NCBI GenBank assembly: GCA_907164885.2
Contig: OU015499.1
Span: 162,643,488 to 162,707,487 of the forward strand
Source of the DNA: Dolomedes plantarius
Taxonomy: Eukaryota; Arthropoda; Arachnida; Araneae; Dolomedidae
Direction: 5' to 3'
DNA length: 64,000 nt
Under the pieces are notes generated by a model, which ran no database searches, was not told the DNA's origin, and worked only from the letters and a program-made list of their open reading frames with translations. Both the position numbers and the translations under genes were made by a program. This document shows positions 22,669-36,097 of this stretch, piece after piece (position 1 is the stretch's first letter; the number at the start of each line of letters is the position of its first letter).

Positions 22669-23850
22669 TGCTGGCCACCCAAATTGCAACACCAAGAGAG
22701 ACAAGAGATATCACAACAAAATTTATTTTGTAGATAACATGTTGACCAAGTATCAAATGATTAAATTTATAGACTTCTGTGAAGTGTGGTTCCTGCCAAA
22801 ATCAGTAGCCAGAGTCAATCTGGCGATTGACGAAGAACCGTTGGACAATGCGTGCCACGTGTGGTCGCGCATTATCCTGTTGATATATGGCTGTGGGCAA
22901 GCCCTGAAGGTAAGGAAGGACAACTGGCTCCAACACCTCGGAGATGTAGCGCTGGCTGTTTAAAGTACCGGCAATGCGTACTAGAGGTGTGCGAGAGTGA
23001 TATCCAATACCGCCCCATACCATAATATCCGGTGCAGGACCAGTGTGGCGGTGCATAACGCAGCTGTTCAGCATCCTCTCTTCACGGTATCTCCAGACTC
23101 GAATGCGACCATCGTGGTGTTGCAGACAGAAGCGTGACTCGTCAGTAAAGACAATTTCATTCCATTCTGCCGTCCACATCCTTCTGTCATCGCACCATTG
23201 GCGGCGGAAACGTCTGTGGTTCTGCGTGAAGGGTAGACAAAGCAATGGACGTCTTGCGGACACACCACTCTGCTGTAAACGGCGTCGAATGGTACGCGCA
23301 GACACTGGATGATGCGTTACAGACTGCATGTGCTGTGCTATAGTTCGTGATGTGACTGAGCGATCCGTCACTGCCATGAGCACAATTTGCCTGTCATCAC
23401 GTGAAGTGGTAAGCTGAGGTGGATGCGATCGAACACGCCGGTCCGTCGTACCCTCCTGCATCCAACGATCACATATCCGCATTACAGTTGTTTGGTTTCG
23501 TCCAACACGACTACCGATTTCCCTGAAAGATAATCCACAATCTCGGTAGGCCACTATCCTTCCTCTGTCGAACTCGGATACTTGATAAAAAAATGATCTC
23601 TGTTTTCGACGAGGCATAATTGATCGTTTTTTTGAAAAAAACTACAAGAAAAACACAATTGCCGAACTTGAAATCGTCGAAATCTCCAAGCCTTAAATAG
23701 CGCTTTGAAGTGGCGCCACAGGCGCGCGTGATGTGCGTCTGCGCTGAAATTCTAATCATTTGCATATCTCACCTCCGGTAATGCATGTTGTAAATTTCAT
23801 GTCATTTGCATGTTTCCTTCAGGGTGTTGCATTTACAGTGGTCAGCAGTG
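22666..23850 (-). mobile_element. Tc1-like element, internally deleted
   Basis: The ends read CACTGCTGGCCACCC and, inverted, CACTGCTGACCACTG, about 28 bp with mismatches. TA follows the right end; the left target has merged with the microsatellite. At about 1.19 kb it is shorter than usual for Tc1, in line with the transposase truncation. Confidence 0.87.
22802..23617 (-). pseudogene. Tc1-like transposase lacking its C-terminus
   Basis: 271 codons from a good ATG. The N-terminal helix-turn-helix pair is intact (FDRGRIVAYRDCGLSFREIG, then VSARTIRRRL). FTDESRF carries the first catalytic Asp and YQQDNARPHVAR the second. The frame stops soon after, at FVNRQIDSGY. The SPDL.PIE segment with the third catalytic residue is deleted, so the protein should not transpose. 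The long clean frame implies recent activity. It could still bind ends and act as a repressor; that is inference. Confidence 0.88.
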
Positions 23851-23852
23851 TA

Positions 23853-24465
23853 TTATCATTTATCTTATTTCTTCAAGCTCTTTTGTAACTATATATATAT
23901 ATATCTATATATATACATAAAAAAGAAGTAAGCAACGATTAGTTATCCTATGTTAATAATCCGTGGTAGTGTCGTTAGAATAGACTACCTGAAATATTTT
24001 TTCCTTGTTCCAAACTGCAGAAATCGTTCGATATCGGATTTCTTTACAACTGGCCATAGGGAATTGTCATCCTTCCAGTCTTCATTTTTTAATAAAATGG
24101 GATCTCGAAGGCAACAGAAACTTCTATCTTGTTCTTTAAAGATCAATTTATCAAAGCAAGTTTGCTTGCAAGATCTATCGAAAGTATTCGCATACTTTTA
24201 TAACTTTATATCGAATTTGTGGTGAGCATGATCATAGAACGCTATGATAAGATAGCGGATGATTTCCCAGCCAGCATTCGGAGTCGCAGTGTCTGTAAAC
24301 AGGCGCAAAGCCTACTGGAGAATGAAATGAGTGAAGGGCTGCGACGCCGAAAATACTGCCGAGTGCGAGAAAATTTTCTCGATCTCCGTAAAGAATCGAT
24401 CTCCTTACGTAATTGCTGGATTTCGACAAAGTGTCGGGAATCACTAAAATGTGTCGAAGTAGCGT
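23853..24465 (+). other. Left edge of unit B with a possible 5' exon
   Basis: After the Tc1 element comes sequence with no match to the A arm, because A is cut at the equivalent point. A plus-strand frame at 24,219-24,554 runs into a GTAAGT donor at 24,534. It may be an upstream exon of the arm gene or chance. No family is recognised. Confidence 0.3.
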
Positions 24466-24803
24466 ATGGAATTTTAAAACATCATCTGCTCTTATCCCGT
24501 ACCAAATCACATTCCTCAGTGATTTGTGCTAGGGTAAGTTTTGCTGATTTTTAGATTTCAGGACGTGTAGAGATATAATATATTTTACTTTAAAAGATAT
24601 TAATTTTTTCATCTCTGGTGCCTAACATGGCCTCTGTGACGTTTTACTTCCGTAACGTACGTAGGAGAATATTTATACTTATCAGTGGCAACGGTATCGC
24701 TTACGTTTGTTGTTTATGTTGTCATTTGCCATGAGAAGCTATAGATGTTATGGCTTCATGATTTTGCTTATTGTGTTCAATTTTCTGTAATCTAAATAAT
24801 TAA

Positions 24804-25226
24804 AAGAGAAAAACCGTTGGTGACAAAATTTCCCACCTTTTAGAATGGATCATTGATCCAGGGACAAGAATAATAAACAGTATTCTAGTAAGTTTAATTT
24901 TTACTTTATTATTTCTTTATTGTATGACAGAACTGTTTTGTTAAGATGTTGAAAATGATATATATGATTTCTACATTTTACGCTATTTTTTTTGTTTTTT
25001 TTTGAGTGAAGCTAAATGTTAATACAATACGTATACCTATTAAATCGTTAGGTACTGCATGTTCAGATATATAGTATGTTATTTTCAGCAAATTAGTAGA
25101 TTATTACTTTCCGGTCGATGTTGGCGTGCTATTAAAATATATGCTCATCGATTTCTAGAGACTGCTAGAAGTTGCCCTGATAATTTTATTTACAATTTTT
25201 ATCTAAAATGTATAAATATTTCATGA
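24804..25226 (+). CDS. Candidate two-exon coding sequence in the B head arm (unknown protein)
   Basis: Exon-like block 24,804-24,887 (28 codons with GDKISHLLEWIIDPGTRIIN) ends at a GTAAGT donor. The next block begins at 25,089 after TTATTTTCAG and reads QISRLLLSGRCWRAIKIYAH, closing at TGA 25,226. The A copy continues past that point, so this copy may be truncated. Splice phases match those in A. Product and role unknown. Confidence 0.38.
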
Positions 25227-26173
25227 TACAAGTCAGACATACCGTGTTTAGCAATTTCCCTGGTTATGAGTTATACAAAAGTTTTTGAACTGTTAAAATA
25301 ATTGCGGTAAAAGAAAAAATATACACGGAACAGATCCATATTCTGTGTCGTTCGGCTTGGAAGTTGTCACACTCCACCAAGGGGAGTTCTCATTCAGGAA
25401 AATACTATTTCTTACTGTTTTAAAACTTTTAGCCTGACAATCGTCACTTTTTATGAAAATTCAACAATAAGTAGCTAATAAACGACATTAGAATGTTTTA
25501 ATGAAAAAATATTGAATACATCATTTATCTGGAGTAAATAATTAAAATAACCCAAATATTTCCAAAGTGTCCAAAATGTTTCAATCGGTTTCTAAAAGTA
25601 GGTCAAAATTTAAATTTTTTAAAAATATGTCATAGAATAGTGTGGAGGAAACAAGAAATTATAAATAGAAAAATTTTATTTTCATAAAAAATGTTAAAAG
25701 GTATAAAATAAACATGTAATTACTTCAAGATAGACACATAAAAATACAAACATTGTATAAAAATAAATATAGTACATAAAATTAAAAAGTTTGTAGCAAA
25801 ATCATATCAGCGTCTATAGAAGAATGAAAAAAAAATTATGACAATAGTATTACAGGCTAAATTTTAGAAAAAAAATTAAAATTTACAATATTTCCAAAGT
25901 ATAAAAATCAATTTATAAAAGTAAAAATCCAGACATGAATAACCAAGGGTAAGCTCTGATCTTCCTGAATGTATCCCTCGAAAAGAAAGAAAATAAAAAT
26001 GTTTTAAAAAGAATTCAAAAGATTTTTCATTCACTGAATTTATAATTTGTTATCGAAGGTAATTTCAAATGTCATTGGTTAAAAACATTTAAATCAATCA
26101 TTCAGATTCGATTTGTTAAGACTGAAAAAAACCAACAGACATTTCTAAGATATAATCTCTGACATTTGGAGAT

Positions 26174-26273
26174 GTAAGCGTGGAGCTTAGCTGGATCAGG
26201 ATTGCAGAGTATTAAGCCATTATGTAAGCATGGAGCTTAGCTGGATCAGGATTGCAGAGTATTAAGACATTAT
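26174..26273. repeat. 50-bp tandem duplication
   Basis: Two near-identical 50-bp copies starting GTAAGC.TGGAGCTTAGC, differing at two or three positions. The other arms carry a single copy. Confidence 0.9.
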
Positions 26274-27035
26274 ACTGAATAATAAAACATTTATTATAAA
26301 GATTACAACCCATTTGTAGCAGAACATAAACAAAAGAACCACTTATATAATCACCAAATTCGAGGCTATAAAATGGCATTTGGAAATATTTTTTATATTA
26401 TGTTATTTGTGTCTGTATTCATTCAGTGTTAACATTTTTGATAACAAGATTTAATAAATAACTTTTATGCCCATCTTTAATTGCATGAAAGTTAACAGCA
26501 ACAGCATAATATGTAATACTCCTAGATATTCATAATTTTAGGTGCGCCATTCATTATAATATGCTTGTTTAAAGTTTTAAATCAATGTATTTCAAAGAAA
26601 ATGATTTAAAAGTACGATAGTTGATAAGTTGATATTTAAAATTGAAATTAAAACAGAAATACAGTATTTAACATTTTGTAACTGTGCAATTAATATGTTT
26701 TATATAAAAATGTTTAATTCTCTCTACACAATGCATTCTAAAGATTTCTTCAGAAGAAACATTTCAAGATTTATAAAATCTGTTTAAACTGATATTTATA
26801 ACAGCCTTGATATGGTTTTTCAAATTTTTTTATTGTAAAAAATTTACTAGGATCAGTTTAGAGCTAGATTTTAACTGTGTGCACTCTTATGTGCATATTC
26901 TTTATACTCAATAGATTATTTTGTACTGGTAAAATTTATAACTGTGATCTTGCAGTTCATGTCTAGGATAAAATTTAAATATATATATTTTCGGTTCTTA
27001 AGATCAATGTTAGCCAAACTGATGTTTTTTGTATT

Positions 27036-27709
27036 AGGATTTATGTAGCCTATCCCCTCCTAGGGATAAAAAGTATTTAATGAATAGAAAGTAACTGTAG
27101 TAAAAGTGTCAAATATATAGTTTGGAAAATTCTGTTGGTCTTTATTTTTTTCACTGCTCCAGAAATGTGTTGTATAACTGTGCTGTGATAGAATATGCAT
27201 GAAATGAATTATATTTCTAGATGGAAAAAATTAAAAAAGGCATTAGAGAATTTTATATTACACCATTTATGTAAAAGATAACTTTGCCCCTAATGTGAAA
27301 ATATAGCCTGGTAAGTTTTCATTTTGCATGAGGGAAATTTGCTTAAACATTCTGTATAAGTTCTTTTTTGAAAACTATTTGAAAATAATATCTGAATAGA
27401 AGTCGATCATTTACCAGAAGATTTTTCTTTCCTTTGCAGTCATTTTTATAGCTTAGCATTTCATGTTGAAGTTTATTGCTCACTATCTCTTTCATTCACA
27501 GTTAGTTACATATAACTGTTTTAAATGTTACAGAAATCTTTAAATTTTTTTTTTTTTTTTTTCGAAGATTTTATGTGACTTCTACATTTTAATATTTCAA
27601 ACTTTGGAAACTTCTACATTAATTCAATATATGAAGTTAAAAGTATAAGAATAAATCACTTTGAAATGGAAAATTTGACATCCGAGTTCTTGTTATTTAT
27701 GCTTTTGAT
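27036..27709. other. Non-coding sequence inside unit B
   Basis: AT-rich, homologous in inverted orientation to about 61,787-62,450 in unit C. No gene seen. Confidence 0.55.
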
Positions 27710-29000
27710 CAAGGCGAACCTTATTCATTGTGGGGCCCAGTTGCAGAAATTTTCGCGAGGTCCTTTAAAATTCTAATATACAATAAAGGAAAAAAACATT
27801 TCATGTGAAGTATGAAAGAGAAAAATTAAGAAGGTGGTCTTATTTCCTGTTTTATGTACATTTATAAGAAAAGAAAACTAAGAAATAGCTAGACTATATA
27901 TATTTATTCATAGAGCAAAAATTATTTACAATCAAATTTTGTTAGGTTTTTTATTTGCAAGATCATTTACAAATTGACTTAATTTTTATTTCCCAGTTTC
28001 TACATGCTCTATAGACAGTATTGCAAAGCTGTTGAGTCTCTCCTGTGATATTGTTGACCTCAGGTATGTTTTAATTGATATTTATGTAGAAAAGCTTAGT
28101 TTTCCCAATTCTATAGTTAAATGAATGGTTAAAAATATCCTTAAAGATACATATATATTTCAAAAGCCAGTAGCTGTTATTTGTAGCAATTTTAGAAGTT
28201 TTATAGGGTTCCCGAAACAATAGGTTTTAATACTTCCATTTCTTCTAAGTCTACATCATTTATAGATATCATTTGGTCGTTATTCTGAATCATTTTTATA
28301 TCTGTAAAAACTTTCTAGTTACGATGCATATTTTCGATGTTTATTCTGTGGAATTGTCTGGAATAAACTTCGCTAGCCTGTCCCGCTTTCTACTTTATTT
28401 GTTAAAAACAATGCACCTCAAGCATTTCTTTCCAGTTATGTATTGGTTCATCCACATACTCATAATTAAATATTCTTTTCCATTTTTGTAAAAGTGTTTC
28501 CCAAAATTCAGGAGTGACTACTAAATAAGAAGCAAGCTCTGTGGCTGCAACTAAGACTTGTTCGAAACCTGAGTGGCTATCTTTTATCAGGCTAGAAGGT
28601 TTCTAAATGATCACAGTACTTCATTTCAACCATATTTTAAATATTTCTTCGTGTTTGGCTCTGTGCTAGCTCGGGACCAGTTACATGTAATCCGAGTCGA
28701 ATCAGATCAAAGCCTTTGATAATTAATTCTTTTTTTATTTTCTATCCTTTTATGCATAGTATTCCAATGGTTTCTAATGATTACTCATATTGTTTTAATT
28801 CTATGGTGGGTCTGTTATGAGTTTGGTTTCATAGACTTCTTAAAATTTTATAAACACTTGACTAGTTGCCAAAATCTGCTGTCTTGATTTAGACATGTAA
28901 ATCTTTTCATCAGAAAAATTGTGGGTATTTTGTAACTTTCACCTTGCATGTTACCTCACCAAATCATCTTTTGGTAAGTGAAGTTTCTGTAGGTATTTCG
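27710..29000 (-). mobile_element. Decayed TTF-type hAT element, unit B
   Basis: The low end reads CAAGGCGAACCTTATTC, and the cleaner counterpart in unit C reads CAGGGCCAGCCTTAG, a hAT-style terminus. Near 28,500 the minus strand keeps a worn RIFNYEYVDEP..NWKE stretch like the middle of TTF/ZMYM1-like hAT transposases. Stops are frequent. Shared with unit C (to 61,786), so it predates the C split. The upper boundary is uncertain. Confidence 0.5.
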
Positions 29001-29681
29001 CTCTATTAAACCATTCAACTATTTAAAGGAGTTTTTCAGAAACATTTAAACTTTGCAGGCCTCTTTTCACAAGAGAACCTGCAGTACTATATTCATGCGG
29101 TTGTATTGAGATTTGACTCCAAAGTGCCAATTTCGGTATTTTCTCCCTTCGATTCTTCAGTTTCTTCTGTACAGAAGGTATACACTGCAAGGCGTGTATA
29201 TATATTTACTTGCATAGCAGTGAAAATGCGGGAAGACAATTGTTCTTTACTTGCTACAAGAATAAGCAATAACTTTTTAGCTCAAAAAGACTTTTTAACC
29301 ACCAGTTTTCTTTGTACTTTGAATACAATGATTTCTGATTCACAAAGTCTGTTGTTAGAAGAGATGTCTGAAGTACAATATTCGTACTACTTGACCGAGA
29401 CATATGCTGTATGGCACCCCAAGCCATTGCGGAGATGGGCACAACAGGCCTTGGTCCACATTGTGTTTGTTGTGCTATGATTTAGTCAGATAATGATTAT
29501 ACAATAGAATAATTATTCTTGTATAAATTTATTTTTATGAAATAAAAATTACAATACATTTATAACTTAACGGTATAGAAAACTAATAAATTTACCTGGA
29601 ATTTACTAAACAACTTTTCTACTATTAGCAGCCCTAAAATCATCAATAATTGTGAAAAAGGACCAATTTTGAAGCAGTGTA
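29001..29681. other. Rearranged non-coding sequence, unit B
   Basis: Partly homologous to about 60,100-60,450 in C but with local order changes. No coding signal. Confidence 0.4.
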
Positions 29682-30480
29682 TCATTCAATTGACAATTTG
29701 GCAAGTGAAGACGACCTTTCTTGATTCATGGTGGATCTCAAATAGGTCTTGATTAATTTTGAGAACAATTGTTCAGCCCTAGCTACAGATACTTGAATAG
29801 TCAAGATAATTATCATAACCACGTAGATTTTTGGATAAACACAGTCGATACTATTCTCAATCATGTACTTTAGAAAGGCACAAACTTTTAAGTGTTTAGG
29901 TATAGTTCTTCTAAACATCTTCATTTCTTGGTAAAGTTGTTCTGCTAGTATAACAGAGTAAAATTTTCCCTCACTTCACACAGTGAAAACTTCCTGGAGT
30001 TGCTGGTAACTATGGAGAATTTCTTCAGGTTTTTTCTTTAACTGATTTATGTCATGAATAAACCTAAAATTTCATTCATATTTCTTCAGTTCAAAACCTT
30101 GAAGTACAGCCGTGAGAAATGTCAATAATCATCTAAAAACACTCTGTTTTGAACATGTCTTTTGAATTTTCAATCCTGTCATCTGGTATTTTGTACTGAA
30201 AAATTTTTTAAATACTCCTCTGAATACCTCCTCTGAATTTCCTTAAATTCTTTTAAAACATTTAGTACTTCAGCAATTTCATTTGCAGTGATCATTGCTG
30301 GCACCATCCGACTGTATCTTTACTCTGCTATCCAAGTGTTAACTTGTTCAAAGTGTTTTATAGCTGAAAGCAGCTCCATGTATTCTCTTGGCCATAGCTT
30401 ACTTATGAAGATAATTTTTGCCAATATATCATACCATGCTACTACTAAAATGTTGAATTCATGTAATAAAATTTAATTCA
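29682..30480 (-). pseudogene. hAT transposase C-terminal fragment (TTF/ZMYM1-like), unit B
   Basis: The last 80 codons (29,924-29,682) match the hAT dimerisation region: VYPKIYVVMIIILTIQVSVA, RAEQLFSKLIKTYLRSTMNQ and AKLSIE at the stop. Upstream pieces to about 30,480 (FIHDINQLKKKPEEI and others) fit the preceding helical part, with stops. Unit C lacks this stretch, so it is either a later insertion in B or a loss in C. It lies upstream of, and in the wrong order for, the decayed element at 27.7-29 kb, which suggests a separate insertion. Confidence 0.78.
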
Positions 30481-33400
30481 TTTGCATTTAAAAGAATTTT
30501 CTTTCAGTCTCAGATGTCATTTAAACTCATAACAAAAATATGCATGTAAATATGTACTTTCATTCGTTTGAACCACACAAGGCCCTAGGTTCTGCCGATT
30601 TCATCTCTATGTAGAGTTGCCACTGACAGGAGGCTTCCAAGATGTTAAAAACCAAGGGAAAAAAAAAAAAAACATAAGTTATCATTTCTCGGGTAATCAG
30701 ATAATTCCAAATTATGTCTAGTTTCTCCTTGAAAATCTAACATGTCCTAGGCATTGTAATTAAAAATAATCAGAATGTGTTATTTGTATTCATAGGTAAA
30801 TATGCAGTTGTGCTCACAACTTAATACAAATTTATGTTCGCATATTTATGGTGTCATATGGCATTTTCTTGCACCTAATTTTACCACTTCTATATCTCAT
30901 CTATTTACAAGTGATGATTTTGTTGAGAAACCTGAAAGTGGCTCTGAATTTTATAAAAATCTTTTAATAAAAACATGAAGTTTGTAGACAAAGTTAATGA
31001 AATTTGAATAAAATTACTTTAAATCCTCTCTCTCTTGTACTCTGTAATCCAATCACTAATGCGATAGATTGTAACTCTCTACCTCAAGAAATAGTTAGTT
31101 ATATTATAAAAGTTCCTAATGCTCATAAACCAAACCCTATACCCCAGATATCTTGAGTTTTCTGATTTTTTGCATTGTGGTATAAGCTCAACAATCCATT
31201 ATTGTTAACTGCCTTATACCTGTGTGTAAATATTTGATACAGCAATGTGATTTAATAAAAGAACTTTGGCATACAATTTATTTTGAAAGTAACAATGACT
31301 TGTTTGTTAGGCAATATCTTTTTCTTTTTGTCACATTTGCTGGAAATAAAGACAATAAATGTTTTGCTATTATCCTCACCTGAGCTTATGTGTACAAAAT
31401 ACAGAAAAAATATGTTTTCATATCCCAGAAAGGAAAAAATAGTTTGATGGGAAGTAATTTATAAAAAGACCATAACCCTATTTGTATATGACCTATACAG
31501 TTTAAATTTCATCATGTAGGGAATTTTATATGACTGTAGATTGTTTTTTTATTTACTTATTCCTAAAAAATTTAATTTGTGTGAGTATTACTGTTTTGTA
31601 TACTATGTATATATGTTTCTTTAATCCCTGTTTTGTTAAATATAGTATTAAAATTTGCAGTTTCTCTCAGTGCATACATTTATGACTGAAGAATAAAATG
31701 TTCTATACTCTATCATGAAAAATGATTTATTGTTTTTTTATCTGAATGTTTATTAGGAGGATGGTGTGATTTTCTCTAACCGAAGAAGTGTTATAATAGG
31801 TATAGTTTAATCTTCATCTGATTTCCTGTAGCGCTGAACTGTATTGTAGAGATCTGACCTAAATATTTCCAGTCTATGAGGAAATCATTTAACTTGATAC
31901 AAAAAATGAAAAATGTTATGAGATTATCTTATCCTGTAAGAACAAAATGGTTTTCCAATATTCTCTGAATCACACTATCATTTTATTTATTTTATTATCG
32001 AGTAGAAAGGTAATTCGAGATAATCAATCTTATTCTACTTATTCTTAGTTTTTAATTTTATCTCTGAGCTTTTTTACATTTATAGTAAAACTATTTTATT
32101 ATTATCAACAAGTATGGAGAGTATTTAACAGATAATACAAGTCAGTTCACATTTTGGGTCCCAGTGTACATTTTTATAAGTATAGATCATTTTTATAGTA
32201 CATTTTTGCCGAAATAGATCATTTATTTCTTGTACTTTTATTACATAGTAGTTCCCCTTTGTGCTTACATAGTTGGCTTAGTGGATGTATGCAATTCAGA
32301 ATTGGAAAAAATGTTTACGGTTCTTATCACCCAATCTCAAAGAATGTCATAAAATGCCAGCATTACTCTTTAGTCATAGACTTTGTTAAGGACTCTTTGG
32401 CCCAACATCCACTGTGAATACAATAGAGAATAAAGACTTTTTCCATGGAAAGGCATAAATGAGTATTTATAAGAATAAAATTTAATATAAAGCTTGCGTA
32501 ACCATTGAATATCCATCCGTCATGAAAAAGTGTAAAAATGAATGCCAAATGAGGAAGACGTGCCGGAATCAGGATATATAAAATTGTTTGGAACGTTTTA
32601 TAGAAAGGCCAAAATCCAAAAACATAACTTTTTAGAAAAATTGAACTTTAGTTAAAAATCGTTACATAAATTTCAACACATACACCCCCCCCCCTCCGGA
32701 AAAATTAATAAATTTTTTAAAAAATTGATAATATAAGATGTAAAATATGAGGAAAATATAATATACCAATATTTTTGAAATATAGAAATATAAAAAAAAA
32801 AATACCAATTTTTTTTTTACAAATTTCGTTGATTCTCTGACACTTTAAATTAGCAAAAATCACCCAGCACTCCCACTTGACAACTTTTTTTATTCTGAAA
32901 AAAAAATTTACTATGGGGGAAAGATCTTTGAAATGTACAAATAATGCTGTAAAGCAATATCTATCAATGCATTAGTCATTTATTACGAAGCGGTAAAGAC
33001 ATCTCGGTACGAAAAAATACCGTTCATAAACAAACACCCTCCCGCACATCATGAAACAAGCAAGTACGGTTACCTCAAAGTCTGACGTTACCGCGTTGAA
33101 ATTTTTACTGCCACACTTCACCCATTTTTGCGAGGATCGTACTTCAGCCGATATTTAAGTTAGACCGATATATAATGTAATTATTTTTGTACTGAAGTGT
33201 GTGTGTGTGTGTGTGTATATGTAATTTTTTCCTTGTGACGGTGTGACATTCTCTCTTTACTACAATACCGAGCTGTGTCCAATCAGTATGTGACTGGTTG
33301 AGATTCAAGTCACTCCCCAAATTCATTCGGCATATTTTATTTACAACCTGGAGAGTACAAGAACAAATTACAAAAATAAATTGCGGGAGAACTGGCGGGA

Positions 33401-34339
33401 GTAAAACTTCTTTAAATAGTTCTGAATTAATATTTCTGTGAAAATTTAAAATTGTTCTCACAAGTAAGTTTTAAGGAGCATCGCATCGTAAGCGTGTGGA
33501 TTTATTTTATTTAGAATTTTTATTGCGTGTTTATAATCTCGCAGTACAATATTTAACAGGTGTCGGCCTGGAATAGACCTTATCAGTCTTGTATTCCTGA
33601 CGTATATCTCATGGACAACAAGAGGGCCACAGATAACTGTTTTGAAATGTTTGATTCTCATTATGTGAGGAATCGCATAAAAGCACTATTGTACAGTAAA
33701 GGAACGGAAAGGTTTTCAAAGAATTTATACTCTATGTCAATTCTAATGTATTATATACACAACATAAAGATTAAAATGTGGTGACAGTGCGGTAAAAAAT
33801 ATCTGTAGCCACCAAACTACAATCGAAACAAATATGCCTAAACAAAACCATAAGCCACGTATTCTTTCTTATTTCGTGCAATAATTTTGCATATTTTATT
33901 AGATTTAAAAACTTTTTAATCTATTGGTAACTGAGCTTTTTCATCAGATATTAATCTCTGGAATTTCTCGGAGCACTAAACTTAATTAACGATGAAATTT
34001 TTATGATTTACGGACGACTAAAATCATTATAAAGGGGGGAAATATTAATATTGCTTATCCATTATTGATCGGGCCGTTAGCAGTAGTTTTTATTGAGATT
34101 CCTACAAACCGAAATATATCAATTCTCATCACGTCATTATGATCTACCGGGACTAAAGAATAACAATGGCTAAGGAAACTGTTGTCCTAATTATAATAAA
34201 TTTAAAATGCTCAATTTAATTAATCCTGAACATAATTTATAACATCTTAGTTTATAGGTATATCATTTCCTAACACAAACTTTCTTATATTGCTGTTGAT
34301 TTCACGTGAAAAATACGAAAAGAGCGTGCTGGTACTGTG
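30481..34339. other. Non-coding 5' flank of zinc-finger gene B
   Basis: From 31,563 it is the direct copy of window positions 1-2,735. Left of that it matches unit C inverted. It contains the TG microsatellite (about 33,197-33,216) and a C-run near 32,690. No gene seen. Confidence 0.6.
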
Positions 34340-34601
34340 TTAACCTTTTTCACGCCGCACTATGACCGAACGACAACACAAACTGTTTATTGATAAAATT
34401 CACATTAAAACTCAAACATAATAAATATAAGTTTTTTTTTCAAGAATTTTTTTTATATGATTTATAGCATGTTCCAGAAATGATACATTGGCGGAAAACA
34501 CTTAGTTTTTCACATTGTATAAAATATGATTAACGACATTTGACTTCAAATCTCGATTTCTGTGCACAATTTTTTAGTAGTTGTAAGTAAATTTCTAAAC
34601 G

Positions 34602-36097
34602 TTATTCAGAAATTACACAGGTTAAGCAGAAAAATTGCCTGCTTAAGATATGTGTTTCTGATTTTCTGAAAGATTCAGAGCAATGTGCGCGAAGTCCAGG
34701 GACAGAGTGGATTTTCGGTTTCATGCGAATCAAACACAAAGTTACTTCTCTCCGAAAATTGAGATATGATTGTTCAGCTGTCGTACCTCTGTGCAAATGT
34801 GAATGCAATATCCATCCAGCAGTGACAGCCATATTTAGAGCATTGTACAAAAGATTCCAATACCATTTTTTACTTCTAAACATAATGTCAATATGATCCA
34901 AGAAGTCTTGTCTCGCAAATCCACACCTCCCATTCCCTCACTATACATTTTTATCAGATGTGGCTATGAAACATCAGTTTTCTTTTTTCATGCTCTACAA
35001 AATCGCTTGGTTTTACAGTCGCACCCAGTTATAACGAACTTCAAGGGACCAAATGTTTAGTTCGCTTTTTCCGGTTGTTCGCTATACCCGAACCGTTAAG
35101 AGAAATGCTAGAGTTCACAAAATGTATAACTCATTAGTTGCAATGTGTATTGAATAATAATGTATTAAAAAATGATAAAATCTATTAAAAATGATAATGA
35201 ATTAAATCGATTACTGACACAATACTAATTTAATTACGTAAAATAGGAAAAGAACGGACCAAAATTTTCGTTCGTTATACCCGTGAGTTCGTTGTATACC
35301 GGGTTCGCTATAACGGTGTTCGACTGTACTGATAGGCTCATGCGTTGAATAATTGGGTGCTATAGGTACAACAGTACGGTCTTTCGAGCGACAAATGTAA
35401 TATTGACCGTCACTTCAGTACTAAAAATTTCCTCTTTGCCATTTTGGGGCTTTCTTTGGTGATCTGAGAGGTCATCTTCCTGTCCGAAATTCCCGAATCG
35501 TGCCAGTTTCTTTGAAACCCTTTTCAGGCAACTCGGTAAACAGCTTATGTGATGAAAAAGAGTTGTCAAAGAAAATTTCATGCTTTTCTTGATTTCCAAC
35601 AGTGGATAGAAGCTCTATATCCAAGAGGATCCAAGATATTTGCTAAATGCAATAGATATTCTATTGGTAAGAACTTGTGAACTATTTCAACTGGAGATAA
35701 GGTAACATTTCAGAAATATTTTCAATGCTATCAGTTTTTAGGATTTTTTTCAAACTTGCATTTTTTCCAAGCGATGTTGGATGTTTTTCTTTTTTGACTT
35801 TAGTTTTCGCTTTAAATTAGGTCTTGTCGTTGAAGTTGAAGGCACTTCAAGATCAAATCCGTCTTCATTAGATATTTCATTGTCATCTATTTTTGTAGAT
35901 ATTTCGACTTCATCACAAGCATCTACCTCCAGGATAGGCCCAAAAATATCCTCATATATATCATCTGTTAAACATCCACTTTCTTCTGGAGGCAGTTGAC
36001 AAATATCCATACATTCTTCTTTTTCAGAATCATTAGATAATGTGTAAAAATAGTCGAGTGCCTTTTCTACAGTAATAAATGGTTTTGAATGAGACAT
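34602..36097 (-). pseudogene. piggyBac transposase remnant, copy B
   Basis: Parallel to copy A. The N-terminal acidic segment (36,097-35,750) lacks two codons in the SGCLTD region relative to A. The central core is missing and the IFFDNSF motif region and MGGVDL/KKWYWNLLYNALN C-terminus are split by the MITE. The shared deletion shows the gene was already dead before the A/B duplication. Confidence 0.85.
35016..35326. mobile_element. pogo/Tigger-like MITE nested in piggyBac, copy B
   Basis: TA-flanked (35,014-35,015 and 35,327-35,328) with the same CAGTCG ends as the A copy; 311 bp. Confidence 0.85.

Larger units (their letters stand above)
24466..27035 (-). repeat. Inverted arm, head of unit B
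   Basis: Reverse complement of the A tail (16,390-19,177) and B tail (48,060-50,477). It keeps the roughly 255-bp segment (about 25,313-25,570) that A has lost and B's tail retains (49,998-50,255). It lacks the PIF-like MITE present in A. Confidence 0.85.

Noticed and set aside
22586..22963. Plus-strand frame with an IYIYIY run
   Set aside because: It is the TA microsatellite translated and then runs antisense to the Tc1 element.
27710..30480. A single intact hAT transposase across this interval
   Set aside because: The C-terminal dimerisation piece lies upstream of the middle-domain piece in reading direction and is absent from unit C, so at least two broken elements are present.
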